DNA from: Halodesulfovibrio sp.
Lineage (GTDB): Bacteria > Desulfobacterota > Desulfovibrionia > Desulfovibrionales > Desulfovibrionaceae
Reading direction: 5' to 3'
NCBI RefSeq assembly: GCF_025210605.1
Contig: NZ_JAOARI010000013.1
Span: forward strand, 1 to 64,000
Length of the DNA stretch: 64,000 bases
Translations under genes and position numbers: made by a program
Part shown: positions 15,357 through 24,616 of the stretch, piece after piece
Layout: each line of letters starts with the position of its first letter
Numbering within the stretch: the stretch's first letter is position 1
Notes under the pieces: generated by a model
What the model saw: only the letters and a program-made list of their open reading frames with translations
Database searches by the model: none
Told to the model about the DNA's origin: nothing

Positions 15357-17486
15357 CTAACTGGCGTGGAAGTAAGCTTCAGGAAGAGGACTGCCAGTGG
15401 CATTGTCTTCAGTTGCTGTAAATCCATGCTGATTGCATAACGCTTGCTCAGCTGTGGCGTAAATGTTTTCTGTGCCAATTTTTTCTAATAAATGAGCACG
15501 TTGTAAGACTGCAAGCACTGTTCGGTTCGCAGAGCATAGAGAAAAAGTTATGCCATGCGCATGTGCTTTTTCAATGCTCAGCTCCAAAGCTTCAGCGCCT
15601 GAGCAGTCAATATCGTTAATCCCTCCTGCGGAGAGGATTATGTGTTTGAGTGAAGCGTTTTCCGTAATTTTTTCTGTAACAATATCTTCAAGGAAGCTTG
15701 CGTTGGCAAAAAAGAGCGGACCTTCAAATTGAATGACGGAAGTGTCTTTACAGTGTTCAAGTTCAGATATTGCGGTGTCTGTATGTGTCTGTTCCGGTGT
15801 GCGTGAGAAAAAGGAAACATTAGGACGCATACTTTTGTATAGGAACATGGCTAAAGAAAGAGCTACGCCCAACATGATGCCTTTATCCAGATGCGGAGCA
15901 TATACGAGTGTTGTAATGAAGGAGATTACTGAAATTGCACCGTCGTACCATTTCACTTTCCATGCATGCACAAAGCTGGAAACATTCAGCAGCCCGAATA
16001 CAGCCATCATAATGATAGCAGCGAGCACTGCTTGTGGCAGATGGTAGAGCAGCGGTGTGCAAAATTGCAGCGTTAGCACAACCATAATTGATGTGAATAC
16101 GCTAGACATTCCTGTAACAGCACCGGCTTGCAGGTTTACTGCGGAACGGGAGAATGAACCGGATACAGGATAGCTCTTGCCGAAGGCTCCTACCATGTTG
16201 GCAAGTCCTTGCCCGATAAGTTCCTGATCTGGATTGATGCGTTGTCCTGTTTTGGCAGCCATGGCTTTGGCAATGGAAATTGCTTCCATGAAGCCAAGCA
16301 GCGAAATAATAATCGCAAATGGAATGAGGTGGAGCACAACAGAAAGATCAAGCGTTGGGGTAGCAAAGCTCGGAAGCCCTGAAGGAATGGAGCCTACAAC
16401 CGCGCCTCCACCCATTATTGTTATGCCGGTAGCGTTGAGCGGTGCATTACCGACGCGCAAGCGCCACGTTCTTCCATCGGCTTGCATACCTTCTGGTACG
16501 TTGTTGGTCGGATAAAACATCAGAGTTCCGTCAGAAAGTTCTACTCCGGCAAAAAGCATTTCTCTAAGGCTTTTGCGCAGGGTGTGACTCTGAGCTTTAA
16601 CTTGGTCGAGCTGTAAAGCAATTGTGTTCAGCTCGTGCTGAATATTCAAAGCATGAAGCGGTTCGCCAGAAGCTTCAGCAGCAGAGAGCTTTTTGCTCAA
16701 TTCAGTCCGCTTAGCCGCAAGACTTTCTGCCTGCATCAGTGAACTGTTGAACTCGGTAATAGCATGTTGCGCTTGCGAAGATGAAATAGATGCCACCGGC
16801 ACGGTCATGTCATGATTAAAACCGGTTGCGTATGAAAGACAGGTGGTGATGACAACCGCAGCCAGTACATTTGGAATCTTTGGAAAATATCGCTTACATC
16901 CCACCATAATTGCAAAGGCAAGTAGCCCCATGCCCAGTGTTGGCAGATGTGTGAAGTTGAAAGCGCTTTGCGCGACGCGGATAAGAGTTTCGTAATGGTG
17001 GCTGGCTTTATCTACATACACACCAGCAAGTTTTGATACTTGTGACGTTGCAATGATGATAGCAGCCGCATTAGTGAATCCGTTGATAACTGGGTGTGAG
17101 AGAAAGTTAACAACAAGTCCGAGTCGAAGGACGCCTAAAAGGAATTGAAAACCACCTACCATAAGAGCAAGAAGGATTGCGTAGGCGATGTAGCCTTCGC
17201 TTCCCATTGTGGCAAGTGGCTCAAGAGATGCCGCTGTCATTAAAGACACAACTGCAACAGGACCGGTAGCCAGCTGGCTGCTGGAACCGAACAAGGCGGC
17301 AATTAGGGGAGTTAAGAATGATGCATAAAGCCCGTAGTACGCAGGGAGTCCGGCAAGCTGCGCGTATGCCATAGACTGAGGGATAAGAACAAGAGCCACT
17401 GTTAAACCGGCGATAACGTCAGAGCGCAGAGAGTCTGTATTGTAGTCCTTAATCCAGTTCGTGAAAGGGAAAAGATTGGCTAGCAT
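15357..17486 (-). CDS. SulP-family anion transporter with STAS domain and a large insertion
   Basis: A 709-residue inner-membrane permease of the sulfate/bicarbonate family. The N-terminal signature is present (VALVLIPQSMAYAQLAGLPA, then YGLYASF), as is the later ASKTGQRINPDQELIGQG-like motif, here AAKTGQRINPDQELIGQG. A C-terminal STAS domain lies around residues 575-690. Residues about 230-350 are an insertion between transmembrane segments: a charged, probably coiled-coil stretch (ESLAAKRTELSKKL onward) followed by a beta-rich segment. Most SulP proteins lack this, and it may form a periplasmic domain. The substrate could be sulfate or bicarbonate; context does not decide. AAAGGAAAG precedes the ATG. 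Confidence 0.85.
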   Translation of the reverse strand: MLANLFPFTNWIKDYNTDSLRSDVIAGLTVALVLIPQSMAYAQLAGLPAYYGLYASFLTPLIAALFGSSSQLATGPVAVVSLMTAASLEPLATMGSEGYIAYAILLALMVGGFQFLLGVLRLGLVVNFLSHPVINGFTNAAAIIIATSQVSKLAGVYVDKASHHYETLIRVAQSAFNFTHLPTLGMGLLAFAIMVGCKRYFPKIPNVLAAVVITTCLSYATGFNHDMTVPVASISSSQAQHAITEFNSSLMQAESLAAKRTELSKKLSAAEASGEPLHALNIQHELNTIALQLDQVKAQSHTLRKSLREMLFAGVELSDGTLMFYPTNNVPEGMQADGRTWRLRVGNAPLNATGITIMGGGAVVGSIPSGLPSFATPTLDLSVVLHLIPFAIIISLLGFMEAISIAKAMAAKTGQRINPDQELIGQGLANMVGAFGKSYPVSGSFSRSAVNLQAGAVTGMSSVFTSIMVVLTLQFCTPLLYHLPQAVLAAIIMMAVFGLLNVSSFVHAWKVKWYDGAISVISFITTLVYAPHLDKGIMLGVALSLAMFLYKSMRPNVSFFSRTPEQTHTDTAISELEHCKDTSVIQFEGPLFFANASFLEDIVTEKITENASLKHIILSAGGINDIDCSGAEALELSIEKAHAHGITFSLCSANRTVLAVLQRAHLLEKIGTENIYATAEQALCNQHGFTATEDNATGSPLPEAYFHAS

Positions 17487-17966
17487 TCCAAAAACTTTCC
17501 TTTAGCAGGCTGCATCATCCTTTGTCTTAAAGTACGGTACATTGAGTTTCACAATAAGAGCGATCATGCCAGGATGGTGCAGCAGGCAATCAATTGTCAA
17601 AAAAGCATGTAAATCACATTGGTACATGTAATTGTGAATAATTACTCAAGCACGAGAGTAAGCACTATCACCAAGAATTAAGGAAGAAAAGAGCAAAGTT
17701 AGTACGCGCTGACGTGTTTTTTTCTTTTTTCATGGAAAAAAGTTTTTGAAAACAGGTAGTTGTCTTGTGAATATGTTTTTAAAACTAAAAATATTTTGTG
17801 AAAAAAATAACTAAGTAGAATATTAGTTAATACTTCAATGGTTATAGTGGTTTGGATGTACTGTTGCTGGGCTGGGTGGGGCTACTGACTATAGAGGTGG
17901 AGCCATTACAGTAAAGGGTGGGAGTACGAAAAAAGAATGCAGAATGAAGTGTGTCAGTCAAAAGGC
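17487..17966. other. Gene-free stretch between sulP and tRNA-Leu copy 2
   Basis: About 480 bases without a supported gene. The right part (17880-17966) leads into the tRNA-Leu repeat block. The sulP promoter should lie at the left end. Confidence 0.5.
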
Positions 17967-17999
17967 AAAAAAAAAGATCATACTTTCGTATGATCTTTT
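17967..17999 (-). terminator. Terminator of tRNA-Leu copy 2
   Basis: Same GATCATAC-GAAA-GTATGATC hairpin with T-run as after copy 1. Confidence 0.85.
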
Positions 18000-18008
18000 A
18001 TAAGTGCA

Positions 18009-18094
18009 TGGTGCCCAGGGGGAGACTCGAACTCCCACGGGCGTGGCCCACTACCCCCTCAAGATAGCGTGTCTACCAATTCCACCACCTGGGC
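18009..18094 (-). tRNA. tRNA-Leu (anticodon GAG), copy 2
   Basis: Identical over all 86 bases to the copy at 12062-12147, with encoded CCA, anticodon GAG and a long variable arm. Flanks are also nearly identical for about 100 bases on the promoter side. Confidence 0.95.
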
Positions 18095-18164
18095 ACTTAT
18101 ATGAGCTTCGCTAATGCGTCGCTCTGAGGTTGCGTTAAGCTTTTTTCCCTCAACGCGAAGAAGG

Positions 18165-18193
18165 TATTTATGTGGATTCCGCGTGTTTGGCAA
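18165..18193 (-). promoter_or_regulatory. Promoter of tRNA-Leu copy 2
   Basis: TTGCCA and TAAATA separated by 17 bases on the minus strand, aligned with the boxes before copies 1 and 3. Confidence 0.75.
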
Positions 18194-18396
18194 GTCTTTT
18201 TTATATATTAAGCGAAAAAAGTATGTCTGATTCAACAAAAAAAGGAAGGTTGAAGTGTTTGTGAAATATAACATTCTAAATTAACAGTGGTTTTTCATCT
18301 GTTTTTACGTATCTTGAAAGCAGGGCAAGGAAAAAAACATACACCCTAGGCTTGGGTAGATGCGCAAAATGTGCAGTCGTTAGCAGGATACGATAT

Positions 18397-19248
18397 ATGA
18401 CGGGATTAGGACAACATAAGCTGGAATACGAAACCGTAGGGCCTTTTGTAACGCATGTTCATGTGCACCATAAAGATGGCAGCAACAAATTTGCGGCACG
18501 ACCTGTTAGAAAGGGGGTGCGGTGGATTCGTCCGATGATGCTCAACAAGGAAGATCAGGCAAAGTATGTTGTCTGCACAAAGCAGATAAATTATTGGGTA
18601 GCGGTTTGTTTTATGATTGGTGCAAGTTTATTTGCTGCACCGGGGTTTTTGCCGGACTCTCTTGCAGCATATTTTAATGCTACCTTTTTTTGTGGCTCGA
18701 TCTTTTTTACTTCCGCAGGGTATCTGCAATTTGTGGAATCAATTAATAAAGATATTACGAATCCAGATTTATTTCGAACAGAACATTGCCATTGGATTCG
18801 TGCGGCGTGGCGTCCAAAAAATTTAGGGTATTTGTCCTGTGCCGTGCAGTTTGTGGGAACTGTTTTGTTTAATGTAAATTGTTCATCTGTCTTTTTCCCA
18901 CTCACGATTCTGCAACAGAATGTAATTACATGGGGCTCAGGCATGCTTGGGAGTATTTGCTTTTTGGTGTCATGTCTTTTTGCGTGGATGGAAATTTTTC
19001 GTGACCCGGCGGTTCATCCTGTTACATCAGTCGAATGGTGGATTGTATGGGTAAACATTGCTGGTTCTGTCGCGTTTCAAATAGCCAGCGCCATCTGCTT
19101 TTATCTTCCGAAAACAGGAGCAGTGTACGCGCCGGAGGAAAGCAGCTTTTATCTGACGCTTGGTGCAGTCTGCTTTTTTATAGGTGCTTTTTTGTTACGT
19201 GTAGAAGATATCGCAGATTCACGAAAATTTATCGGTGGGGAATATTAG
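18397..19248 (+). CDS. Multi-pass membrane protein, possibly YrhK-like
   Basis: The ATG at 18397 (AGGA upstream) gives 283 residues. A hydrophilic N-terminus of about 60 residues (VHVHHKDGSNKFAARPVRKG) is followed by about six hydrophobic segments in three pairs. A motif of the type FFCGSIFFTSAGYLQ recurs in weaker form near the C-terminus (GAVCFFIGAFLLRVED). The repeated pairs with GS.FF..G..L resemble the YrhK domain of uncharacterised bacterial membrane proteins; this assignment is tentative. It is alone between tRNA-Leu copies 2 and 3, with no clear partner gene. Confidence 0.65.
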   Translation: MTGLGQHKLEYETVGPFVTHVHVHHKDGSNKFAARPVRKGVRWIRPMMLNKEDQAKYVVCTKQINYWVAVCFMIGASLFAAPGFLPDSLAAYFNATFFCGSIFFTSAGYLQFVESINKDITNPDLFRTEHCHWIRAAWRPKNLGYLSCAVQFVGTVLFNVNCSSVFFPLTILQQNVITWGSGMLGSICFLVSCLFAWMEIFRDPAVHPVTSVEWWIVWVNIAGSVAFQIASAICFYLPKTGAVYAPEESSFYLTLGAVCFFIGAFLLRVEDIADSRKFIGGEY

Positions 19249-19458
19249 CAATAAGTCACGGAATATTTTCCGTTAGCTGTGCGTCGTACTTGCCTGAGAG
19301 TACATAGTTGTCTGAAGTGCTGCGGGGAGAGTTGCTGTGAATTGAGTTGCGTGGTGTCTTTTGCCTCAAAGGATAAGGGAGACTTGTATGTTCTTTGGTG
19401 AGACGAGTGAGCAGGCTTTAGGGTAGAAGAGTTGTGTAGGTTACGTTAATAAGAAGAT

Positions 19459-19490
19459 ATAAAAAAAGCCCACCAAATTGGTGGGCTTAG
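19459..19490 (-). terminator. Terminator of the RRM protein gene
   Basis: AAGCCCACC-AAATT-GGTGGGCTT; on the minus strand it is followed by a run of T residues 20 bases after the stop codon. Confidence 0.85.
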
Positions 19491-19510
19491 ATCGTCGAAG
19501 CTAAATTCGC

Positions 19511-19774
19511 TTAGTAGCGAGGGCGACGTTCACGAGGCTGTGCTTCGTTTACACGAAGGTCACGGCCCTGGAAGTTGGTGCCGTTGAGTGCTTCAATAGC
19601 CTGAGTCGCGCCGTTAGCATCCATTTCCACGAAGCCAAAACCACGGGAACGACCGGTTTCACGGTCTTCGATTACACGAGCAGATGCAACTTCGCCGAAA
19701 TCAGCAAAAAGGTTGCGAAGGTCTTGGTCAGTACAGCCCCAGGAAAGGTTGCCAACATAAATATTCTTATTCAA
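19511..19774 (-). CDS. Small RRM-type RNA-binding protein
   Basis: A single RNA-recognition-motif protein of 87 residues. RNP2 is IYVGNL at residues 4-9 and RNP1 is RGFGFVEM near residues 44-51. The short C-terminal tail (PRERRPRY) is basic. No ATG fits; a TTG at 19774 has GGAG nine bases upstream and puts the domain at the usual distance from the start, so TTG initiation is likely. Such proteins are common in Desulfovibrio and cyanobacteria and bind RNA, often under cold shock. The 90 bases upstream could form an untranslated leader. Confidence 0.88.
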   Translation of the reverse strand: MNKNIYVGNLSWGCTDQDLRNLFADFGEVASARVIEDRETGRSRGFGFVEMDANGATQAIEALNGTNFQGRDLRVNEAQPRERRPRY

Positions 19775-19869
19775 AACAAAAAACTCCAAAGAAATGATTG
19801 TCCCCCGCCACAGAGTAAACTCTGTTTGGGGCGTGTGTGCTGCAAACCCGAGGGAAAACTGAAGCACGA

Positions 19870-20266
19870 TGTAAATACGATTTATTGAACGTAGCCGTGA
19901 TGGAGCTATTGGTCAATCGTTTCCTGAACTTTTTTGCTTTTATTTGGTAAAAAAATATCTAACATAGCCCAAAATGTCTTTAGAACTAACGTGCTGGTTT
20001 GATTATGAAAAAAAGTTATAGTTTTATATTTTGTACGATGAAGAAAATAGAAAATTGCACTTTTGTATACGGTTACACGATGGTGGCGCTTTTAAAAAAA
20101 ACAGTAAAAACTTATTCAAACCCTGTAAATATAAGTAGATACAGCGAAAAGAAGTTTTTGAAGAGAGTGAATTTTTGGCGAGAAGGATTCTGTGTATATT
20201 TTTTTGAAAAAGTACACAGGAAGTGAAAATATAATGCGACGATTTCGCTGAGATAAAAAGTCAGGC
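19870..20266. other. Gene-free stretch between the RRM gene and tRNA-Leu copy 3
   Basis: About 400 AT-rich bases. One open frame (19999-20226) has lysine and phenylalanine rich low-complexity sequence and no ribosome site; I do not call it. Confidence 0.5.
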
Positions 20267-20299
20267 AAAAAAAAAGATCATACTTTCGTATGATCTTTT
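20267..20299 (-). terminator. Terminator of tRNA-Leu copy 3
   Basis: Same GATCATAC-GAAA-GTATGATC hairpin with T-run as after copies 1 and 2. Confidence 0.85.
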
Positions 20300-20308
20300 G
20301 TAAGTGCA

Positions 20309-20394
20309 TGGTGCCCAGGGGGAGACTCGAACTCCCACGGGCGTGGCCCACTACCCCCTCAAGATAGCGTGTCTACCAATTCCACCACCTGGGC
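20309..20394 (-). tRNA. tRNA-Leu (anticodon GAG), copy 3
   Basis: Identical over 86 bases to copies 1 and 2. Its flank is slightly more diverged (for example GCGTTGCTCTGAGGTACGC), so it is probably the oldest or most separate copy. Confidence 0.95.
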
Positions 20395-20462
20395 ACTTAT
20401 ACGAGCTTCGCTAATGCGTTGCTCTGAGGTACGCTAAGCTGTTGTTCCTCAGCGCGGAAAAG

Positions 20463-20491
20463 TGTTTATGCGGAACTGCGGTGCTTTGCAA
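20463..20491 (-). promoter_or_regulatory. Promoter of tRNA-Leu copy 3
   Basis: TTGCAA and TAAACA with a 17-base spacer on the minus strand. The boxes are conserved against copies 1 and 2 while the spacer is not. Confidence 0.75.
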
Positions 20492-20748
20492 GTGTTTTTT
20501 TATGTTTTTAGCACTTTTTATTTTGCGGAATATCGTTTGAAAAACATGATTCTTGTACATCTAGTTGATTAAATTATATCTTTGTTGTTTTCAGAGAAAA
20601 AAAGTTTTTTTAGGCACAAACAATATAGCTAGCTTTTTGTGGTGCATAAAATTAACTATGCAGATGAAGTTACCCGCTGCATTGTCCGCAAAACGTTTTT
20701 TGGGGTAGGGCAATGCAATTGTGGTGACATAACTCCTTTGGAGCATAT

Positions 20749-21774
20749 ATGAAATCGACTCTTTTTCTCGATATTGGCAGCGGAACTCAGGACGTTTTGT
20801 ATTATCGCGACGATATGGAACTGGAAAATTGCAGTAAATTTGTGCTGCCGTCTCCGGCAAAAATGGTTGCAAAACGTATTATGGAGCTTACCGAAGCCGG
20901 ACGAGACATATATATGTATGGCTCAAACATGGGTGGCGGATTTTTCGGCGCGATGAAGCAGCACCTTACTGCGGGGCTGCATGTTGCAATCCACCCAGAA
21001 GCTGCCTTTGCTCTTAATGATGATCCGAAGCGTGTAGCTGCACTTGGGATAACTATTTGTGAAGATTGTCCTACGGGGTATGTCCCGGTTGAGCTTTCTG
21101 ATTTTAATGCAGGGTGGTGGGGTGCATACCTTGGAATGATTGGTTTACCATACCCTGATGAAGTGGTTATTGCTGCACAAGATCATGGTGTACACAAAGA
21201 TGAGGGCAACCGTATAGGGCGTTTTCGGTTATGGCATGACCTGTTAACCAAGCATGAAGGTAATCCCTATTCGCTGGTGTACAAAAAGCCTTCTGAACCT
21301 TTGACACGACTGGCTACTATTCAAAAAGCTTCAGGTGGTGGCTGCGTGAGTGATAGTGCTTCCGCTGCTGTGCTCGGTGCGTTGTTTGTGCCTGAAGTGG
21401 CACAACGCAGCTGGCGTACTGGCATTACTGTGGTGAATGTTGGCAACAGCCATATTTCGGCGTTCCTCGTGTATCAGGAAAAAATTTACGGTGTTTACGA
21501 ACATCATACTGGAATGCTTACTGAAGAAGAACTGCTTCATGATCTTAAAGAATTTCGCCGTGGTTGGCTGACAGATGAAATGGTGCGTGATTCTGGCGGA
21601 CATGGATGTCTTTATTTAGAGTTACCAGACGAGGGCGAAGGATTTTTCCCTACCTACCTGCTTGGACCAAAACGCTCCATTCTGGACGGTAGCGGTGTAA
21701 TGCTTGCCCCAGGTGGCGATATGATGCTCGCTGGGTGTTTCGGGTTGCTTAAAGCAATGCAGAATGGTGAATAA
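20749..21774 (+). CDS. DUF1786 family protein
   Basis: A 341-residue cytoplasmic protein that begins with LFLDIGSGTQDVLYY, the opening motif of the DUF1786 family, sometimes annotated as related to pyruvate-formate-lyase activation without proof. The glycine-rich N-terminus and the later TVVNVGNSHISAFLV look like the two phosphate-binding segments of an actin/hexokinase-type (ASKHA) fold; that is my inference. GGAG lies five bases before the ATG. It is followed after 86 bases by the phenylacetate-CoA ligase gene on the same strand. Function is unknown. Confidence 0.75.
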   Translation: MKSTLFLDIGSGTQDVLYYRDDMELENCSKFVLPSPAKMVAKRIMELTEAGRDIYMYGSNMGGGFFGAMKQHLTAGLHVAIHPEAAFALNDDPKRVAALGITICEDCPTGYVPVELSDFNAGWWGAYLGMIGLPYPDEVVIAAQDHGVHKDEGNRIGRFRLWHDLLTKHEGNPYSLVYKKPSEPLTRLATIQKASGGGCVSDSASAAVLGALFVPEVAQRSWRTGITVVNVGNSHISAFLVYQEKIYGVYEHHTGMLTEEELLHDLKEFRRGWLTDEMVRDSGGHGCLYLELPDEGEGFFPTYLLGPKRSILDGSGVMLAPGGDMMLAGCFGLLKAMQNGE

Positions 21775-21860
21775 AAAATACAGCTTCGACAATGTCGAAA
21801 TTGACATCGTTTGCTAGCTACGTATAATCCCTCTTCACTTAGAGAATAAGGGGTTGCAGA

Positions 21861-23153
21861 ATGTTATACTTTGATCCGGCAGAGGGTTGGTCACGGGAAG
21901 AAATTGAACAGGCGCAGATAGCGCGTTTGCGTACAACAATTGCACAGGCAGCGAAGGCGCCTATTTATCAGAAAAAATTTGAAGAAGCGGGCATTACGCC
22001 TGATTCAATCAAGTGTGTTGAAGACGTACGCAAGCTGCCTGTAACAACCAAAGATGATCTGCGAGCCCAGTATCCGGATAAAATGAATACTGTTCCGCGT
22101 AAAGATATTGTACGGATGCACGCATCCAGCGGAACAACAGGCTCTCCTACCGTTATTCATTACACACAGAGTGATCTTGATAATTGGTCTGATCTTGTTG
22201 CACGTTGTCTGCACATGGTCGGTGTTCGTCCAGAGCATGCGTTTCAGAACATGACAGGGTACGGCTTGTTTACCGGTGGACTTGGTTTGCACTATGGTGC
22301 GGAGCGCCTTGGTTGCCTTACCATGCCTTCAGGGCCGGGAAATACAAAGCGTCAGTTCATGCTGATGAAAGACTTCAACACGTATGCGGCACATATTATT
22401 CCGTCCTATGCATTATACATGGGGGCAGCCTTGCGAGACATGGGAATGTCTCCTGATGATCTGCCGCTCGGTATCATTATAACAGGTGCTGAACCGCATA
22501 CGGAAGAAGCTCGTCAGCGTATTGAGCAATTACTTGGTGCAAAAGCCTACAACTCATACGGGTTATCCGAAATGAACGGACCTGGTGTTGCGTTTGAATG
22601 TACGGAACAAAACGGTATGCACATTTGGGAAGATGCTTTTTTACCGGAAATTGTTGATCCGGTGACGCTGGAGCCTGTCGCAGATGGAGAAGTCGGTGAG
22701 CTAATTATGACGACCTTGTGTCGAACAGGGATGCCGATTATCCGTTACCGGACACGAGATTTGACCCGATTTATCACTGATGAATGTCCTTGCGGTCGAT
22801 TGCATAGACGTATAGACCGCATATTAGGACGTGCTGATGACATGCTCATCATCAAGGGTGTTAATATTTACCCGATGCAGATTGAGCGTGTTCTTATGGA
22901 GTTTGATGAAGTAGGTGAAAACTATGTAATCGAGCTTGAAAGGGATAATTTTATCGATCAGTTGCGTGTCAAAGTGGAAATTAAAGCCGAACATTTTGTA
23001 GAAGACATGCGTGTGTTGCAAGGATTGCAGCGCAAAATTTCTTCACGGCTCTGTAGTGAAATTCTTATCACTCCGCGTGTTGAAATTGTTCAGCATAACA
23101 GCCTGCCGAAAGCGGAAGGTAAAGCACAGCGGGTGGTAGATAAACGCGAATAA
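21861..23153 (+). CDS. paaK: Phenylacetate-CoA ligase family protein
   Basis: AMP-forming aryl-acid CoA ligase of 430 residues. Visible motifs are the P-loop-like MHASSGTTGSPT, the adenine-binding YGLSEMNGPG, the YRTRDLTRF motif and the C-terminal hinge GRADDMLIIKGVNIYP. It activates phenylacetate or a similar aryl acid with ATP and CoA. In sulfate reducers such genes often serve amino-acid catabolism together with indolepyruvate oxidoreductase, but that enzyme is not adjacent here. AAGGGG precedes the ATG. The DUF456 gene follows after 10 bases, so they are probably co-transcribed. Confidence 0.9.
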   Translation: MLYFDPAEGWSREEIEQAQIARLRTTIAQAAKAPIYQKKFEEAGITPDSIKCVEDVRKLPVTTKDDLRAQYPDKMNTVPRKDIVRMHASSGTTGSPTVIHYTQSDLDNWSDLVARCLHMVGVRPEHAFQNMTGYGLFTGGLGLHYGAERLGCLTMPSGPGNTKRQFMLMKDFNTYAAHIIPSYALYMGAALRDMGMSPDDLPLGIIITGAEPHTEEARQRIEQLLGAKAYNSYGLSEMNGPGVAFECTEQNGMHIWEDAFLPEIVDPVTLEPVADGEVGELIMTTLCRTGMPIIRYRTRDLTRFITDECPCGRLHRRIDRILGRADDMLIIKGVNIYPMQIERVLMEFDEVGENYVIELERDNFIDQLRVKVEIKAEHFVEDMRVLQGLQRKISSRLCSEILITPRVEIVQHNSLPKAEGKAQRVVDKRE

Positions 23154-23163
23154 GGGATTCTGA

Positions 23164-23673
23164 GTGGAAACACTTCTCGCAGTTGTATTTACAGCTTTGA
23201 TGGTAGCATTTCTCGGTCTTCATTTTTTGAGCATGCCCGCAAACTTTTTAATTATGGGTTTGCTGGTATTGTGGAAATACATGTATCCTGCCCAATCTGC
23301 GGACATGAATACTATGTTTTTCTGCGTAACCGGTGGGCTTGTACTTCTTGGTGAAGCACTGGAATTTATATCCCAGTTGATGGGAGCAAAAAAATACGGT
23401 GGCTCTAAAAAAGGAAACTTGGGTGGTATTATAGGTGCTATTTGTGGTGCTGTGATCGGTGCTCCATTTTTCCTTGGACTTGGTGCACTACTTGGTGCCC
23501 TTGGTGGCGCATATGCTGGATGTCTGATTTTTGAAATAGCTCATGGTCGTGATTGGGGTGAAGCCATGGTTGCGGCAAAAGGGGCTTTCTATGGAAAGTT
23601 CCTCGGCATGAGTATTAAATTCGGCATTGGTGTATTTGTTGTTGTGTACGGTGCGTCGCACCTTTGGAGCTAG
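23164..23673 (+). CDS. DUF456 membrane protein
   Basis: A 169-residue protein with about four to five hydrophobic segments and glycine-rich turns (GGSKKGNLGGIIGAICGAVIGAPF). This pattern fits the DUF456 family of small inner-membrane proteins of unknown role. It starts with GTG, 10 bases after the ligase stop, with only a weak ribosome site, which suggests translational coupling. Confidence 0.8.
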   Translation: METLLAVVFTALMVAFLGLHFLSMPANFLIMGLLVLWKYMYPAQSADMNTMFFCVTGGLVLLGEALEFISQLMGAKKYGGSKKGNLGGIIGAICGAVIGAPFFLGLGALLGALGGAYAGCLIFEIAHGRDWGEAMVAAKGAFYGKFLGMSIKFGIGVFVVVYGASHLWS

Positions 23674-23892
23674 CTGAGCCGTTGTAGCTATCTTGAAAGA
23701 AGTCAAAATGGTAAAGACTGTAAGATTAGCTCTTACAGTTCCAGACTGCCGACAAAGTTTTTTTCTTTATTTGTCTCCGACGGGCAGGGGAAATAATTCC
23801 CCCTGCACCCCCTATTAGGCGAGAAAATTTCTTTTTTGATCACCAGCTCCGGCTTACCAAAGACTTTTTTGGAAAAAATATAGATTTATTAT

Positions 23893-23934
23893 CAAAAAAA
23901 GACTGCAAGACTAGTTCTTGCAGTCTTTTTTTAT
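23893..23934. terminator. Strong bidirectional terminator
   Basis: AAGACTGCAAGA-CTAG-TTCTTGCAGTCTT with A and T runs on either side. A related weaker hairpin (ACTGTAAGA with TCTTACAGT) lies at 23717-23739. Together they end the paaK-DUF456 transcript. No gene was found from 23674 to 24300. Confidence 0.8.
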
Positions 23935-24166
23935 TTGCAAACTAAGATAGTTGCAGGCAGATAGGTCGCTATAAGTGTGTATAATGTCTGTGTTGAAAAA
24001 AATAATGGGGAAGATGATAGCGTAGCGGTGCGTGTATCGATGAGAAAAGGGTAAGGATAAAGTAGTGGGAGGGCAGATGTGGCTACTATGCACAGTGGCT
24101 GTAATGCGGCAGTACCGAAATATTAGATGTAAAGCGCTAAAATAAAAATAAATCAAGCACATAAGA

Positions 24167-24194
24167 AAAGCCCCCGGCGGGAATAGGGGGCTTT
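24167..24194 (-). terminator. Likely terminator of the flavodoxin/small-protein unit
   Basis: AAAGCCCCC and GGGGGCTTT form a GC-rich stem. On the minus strand the stem is followed by CTTTTCTTATG, a weak T-run. It lies 110 bases after the 28-residue peptide gene. Confidence 0.55.
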
Positions 24195-24303
24195 AAGAGA
24201 CTGCACTCACGAAACAGTGGGAACGGTGCGTATCAGTGAAGAGACCGAGTTTATTGCACCTTATACATTCCAACCGTACATGAGGTCAGCGTAAGAAATT
24301 TTT

Positions 24304-24390
24304 TTAGAGCATCAAGTTGGCGACAACAATTTGTAGCGCAACAACTGTGGAAGCGAATACAATTGTTTCAATAATATTTCGTTTGTTCAT
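24304..24390 (-). CDS. 28-residue single-pass membrane peptide
   Basis: ATG at 24390 has GAAGGA seven bases upstream and encodes MNKRNIIETIVFASTVVALQ followed by IVVANLML and TAA. Basic residues at the start and a hydrophobic stretch to the end make a one-helix membrane peptide with a cytoplasmic N-terminus likely. It is the third gene of a unit with flavodoxin (24617-25069) and a 48-residue protein (24454-24600). I do not recognise it. Small peptides of this type often stabilise a larger membrane complex; that is only a possibility here. Confidence 0.6.
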   Translation of the reverse strand: MNKRNIIETIVFASTVVALQIVVANLML

Positions 24391-24420
24391 GGTGTAATCC
24401 TTCAAAGGCGTTTTAAAACG

Positions 24421-24450
24421 GGGAACAGGTTCTGCACCACCTGTTCCCTA
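24421..24450. terminator. Hairpin between the two small genes
   Basis: GGGAACAGG and CCTGTTCCC form a perfect 9-bp stem. T-runs are weak on both sides, so it may attenuate and not fully stop the minus-strand transcript from flavodoxin into the 28-residue gene. Confidence 0.5.
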
Positions 24451-24453
24451 TTT

Positions 24454-24600
24454 TTATGGGTGCCTTACGGTTTCAGCATGCTGTACATTTTTGTCCGTGT
24501 GCGGGGCAGGACGGTTTGTTTTAAGAATCCGAGTTTTTTTGAAAAACTTACGGATTTCTCCAGCATGATGAGAAGAACTGATGCTGAGTGATTTTTTCAT
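24454..24600 (-). CDS. 48-residue basic small protein
   Basis: ATG at 24600 (AAAGGGG six bases upstream) gives 48 residues starting MKKSLSISSSHHAGEIRKFF, rich in lysine, arginine, serine and histidine, with no cysteine and no membrane segment. It begins 16 bases after the flavodoxin stop codon and is therefore very probably co-transcribed with it. I know no family for it. A flavodoxin partner or a small regulator are possible roles. Confidence 0.55.
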   Translation of the reverse strand: MKKSLSISSSHHAGEIRKFFKKTRILKTNRPAPHTDKNVQHAETVRHP

Positions 24601-24616
24601 AGGCAACCCCTTTAAC

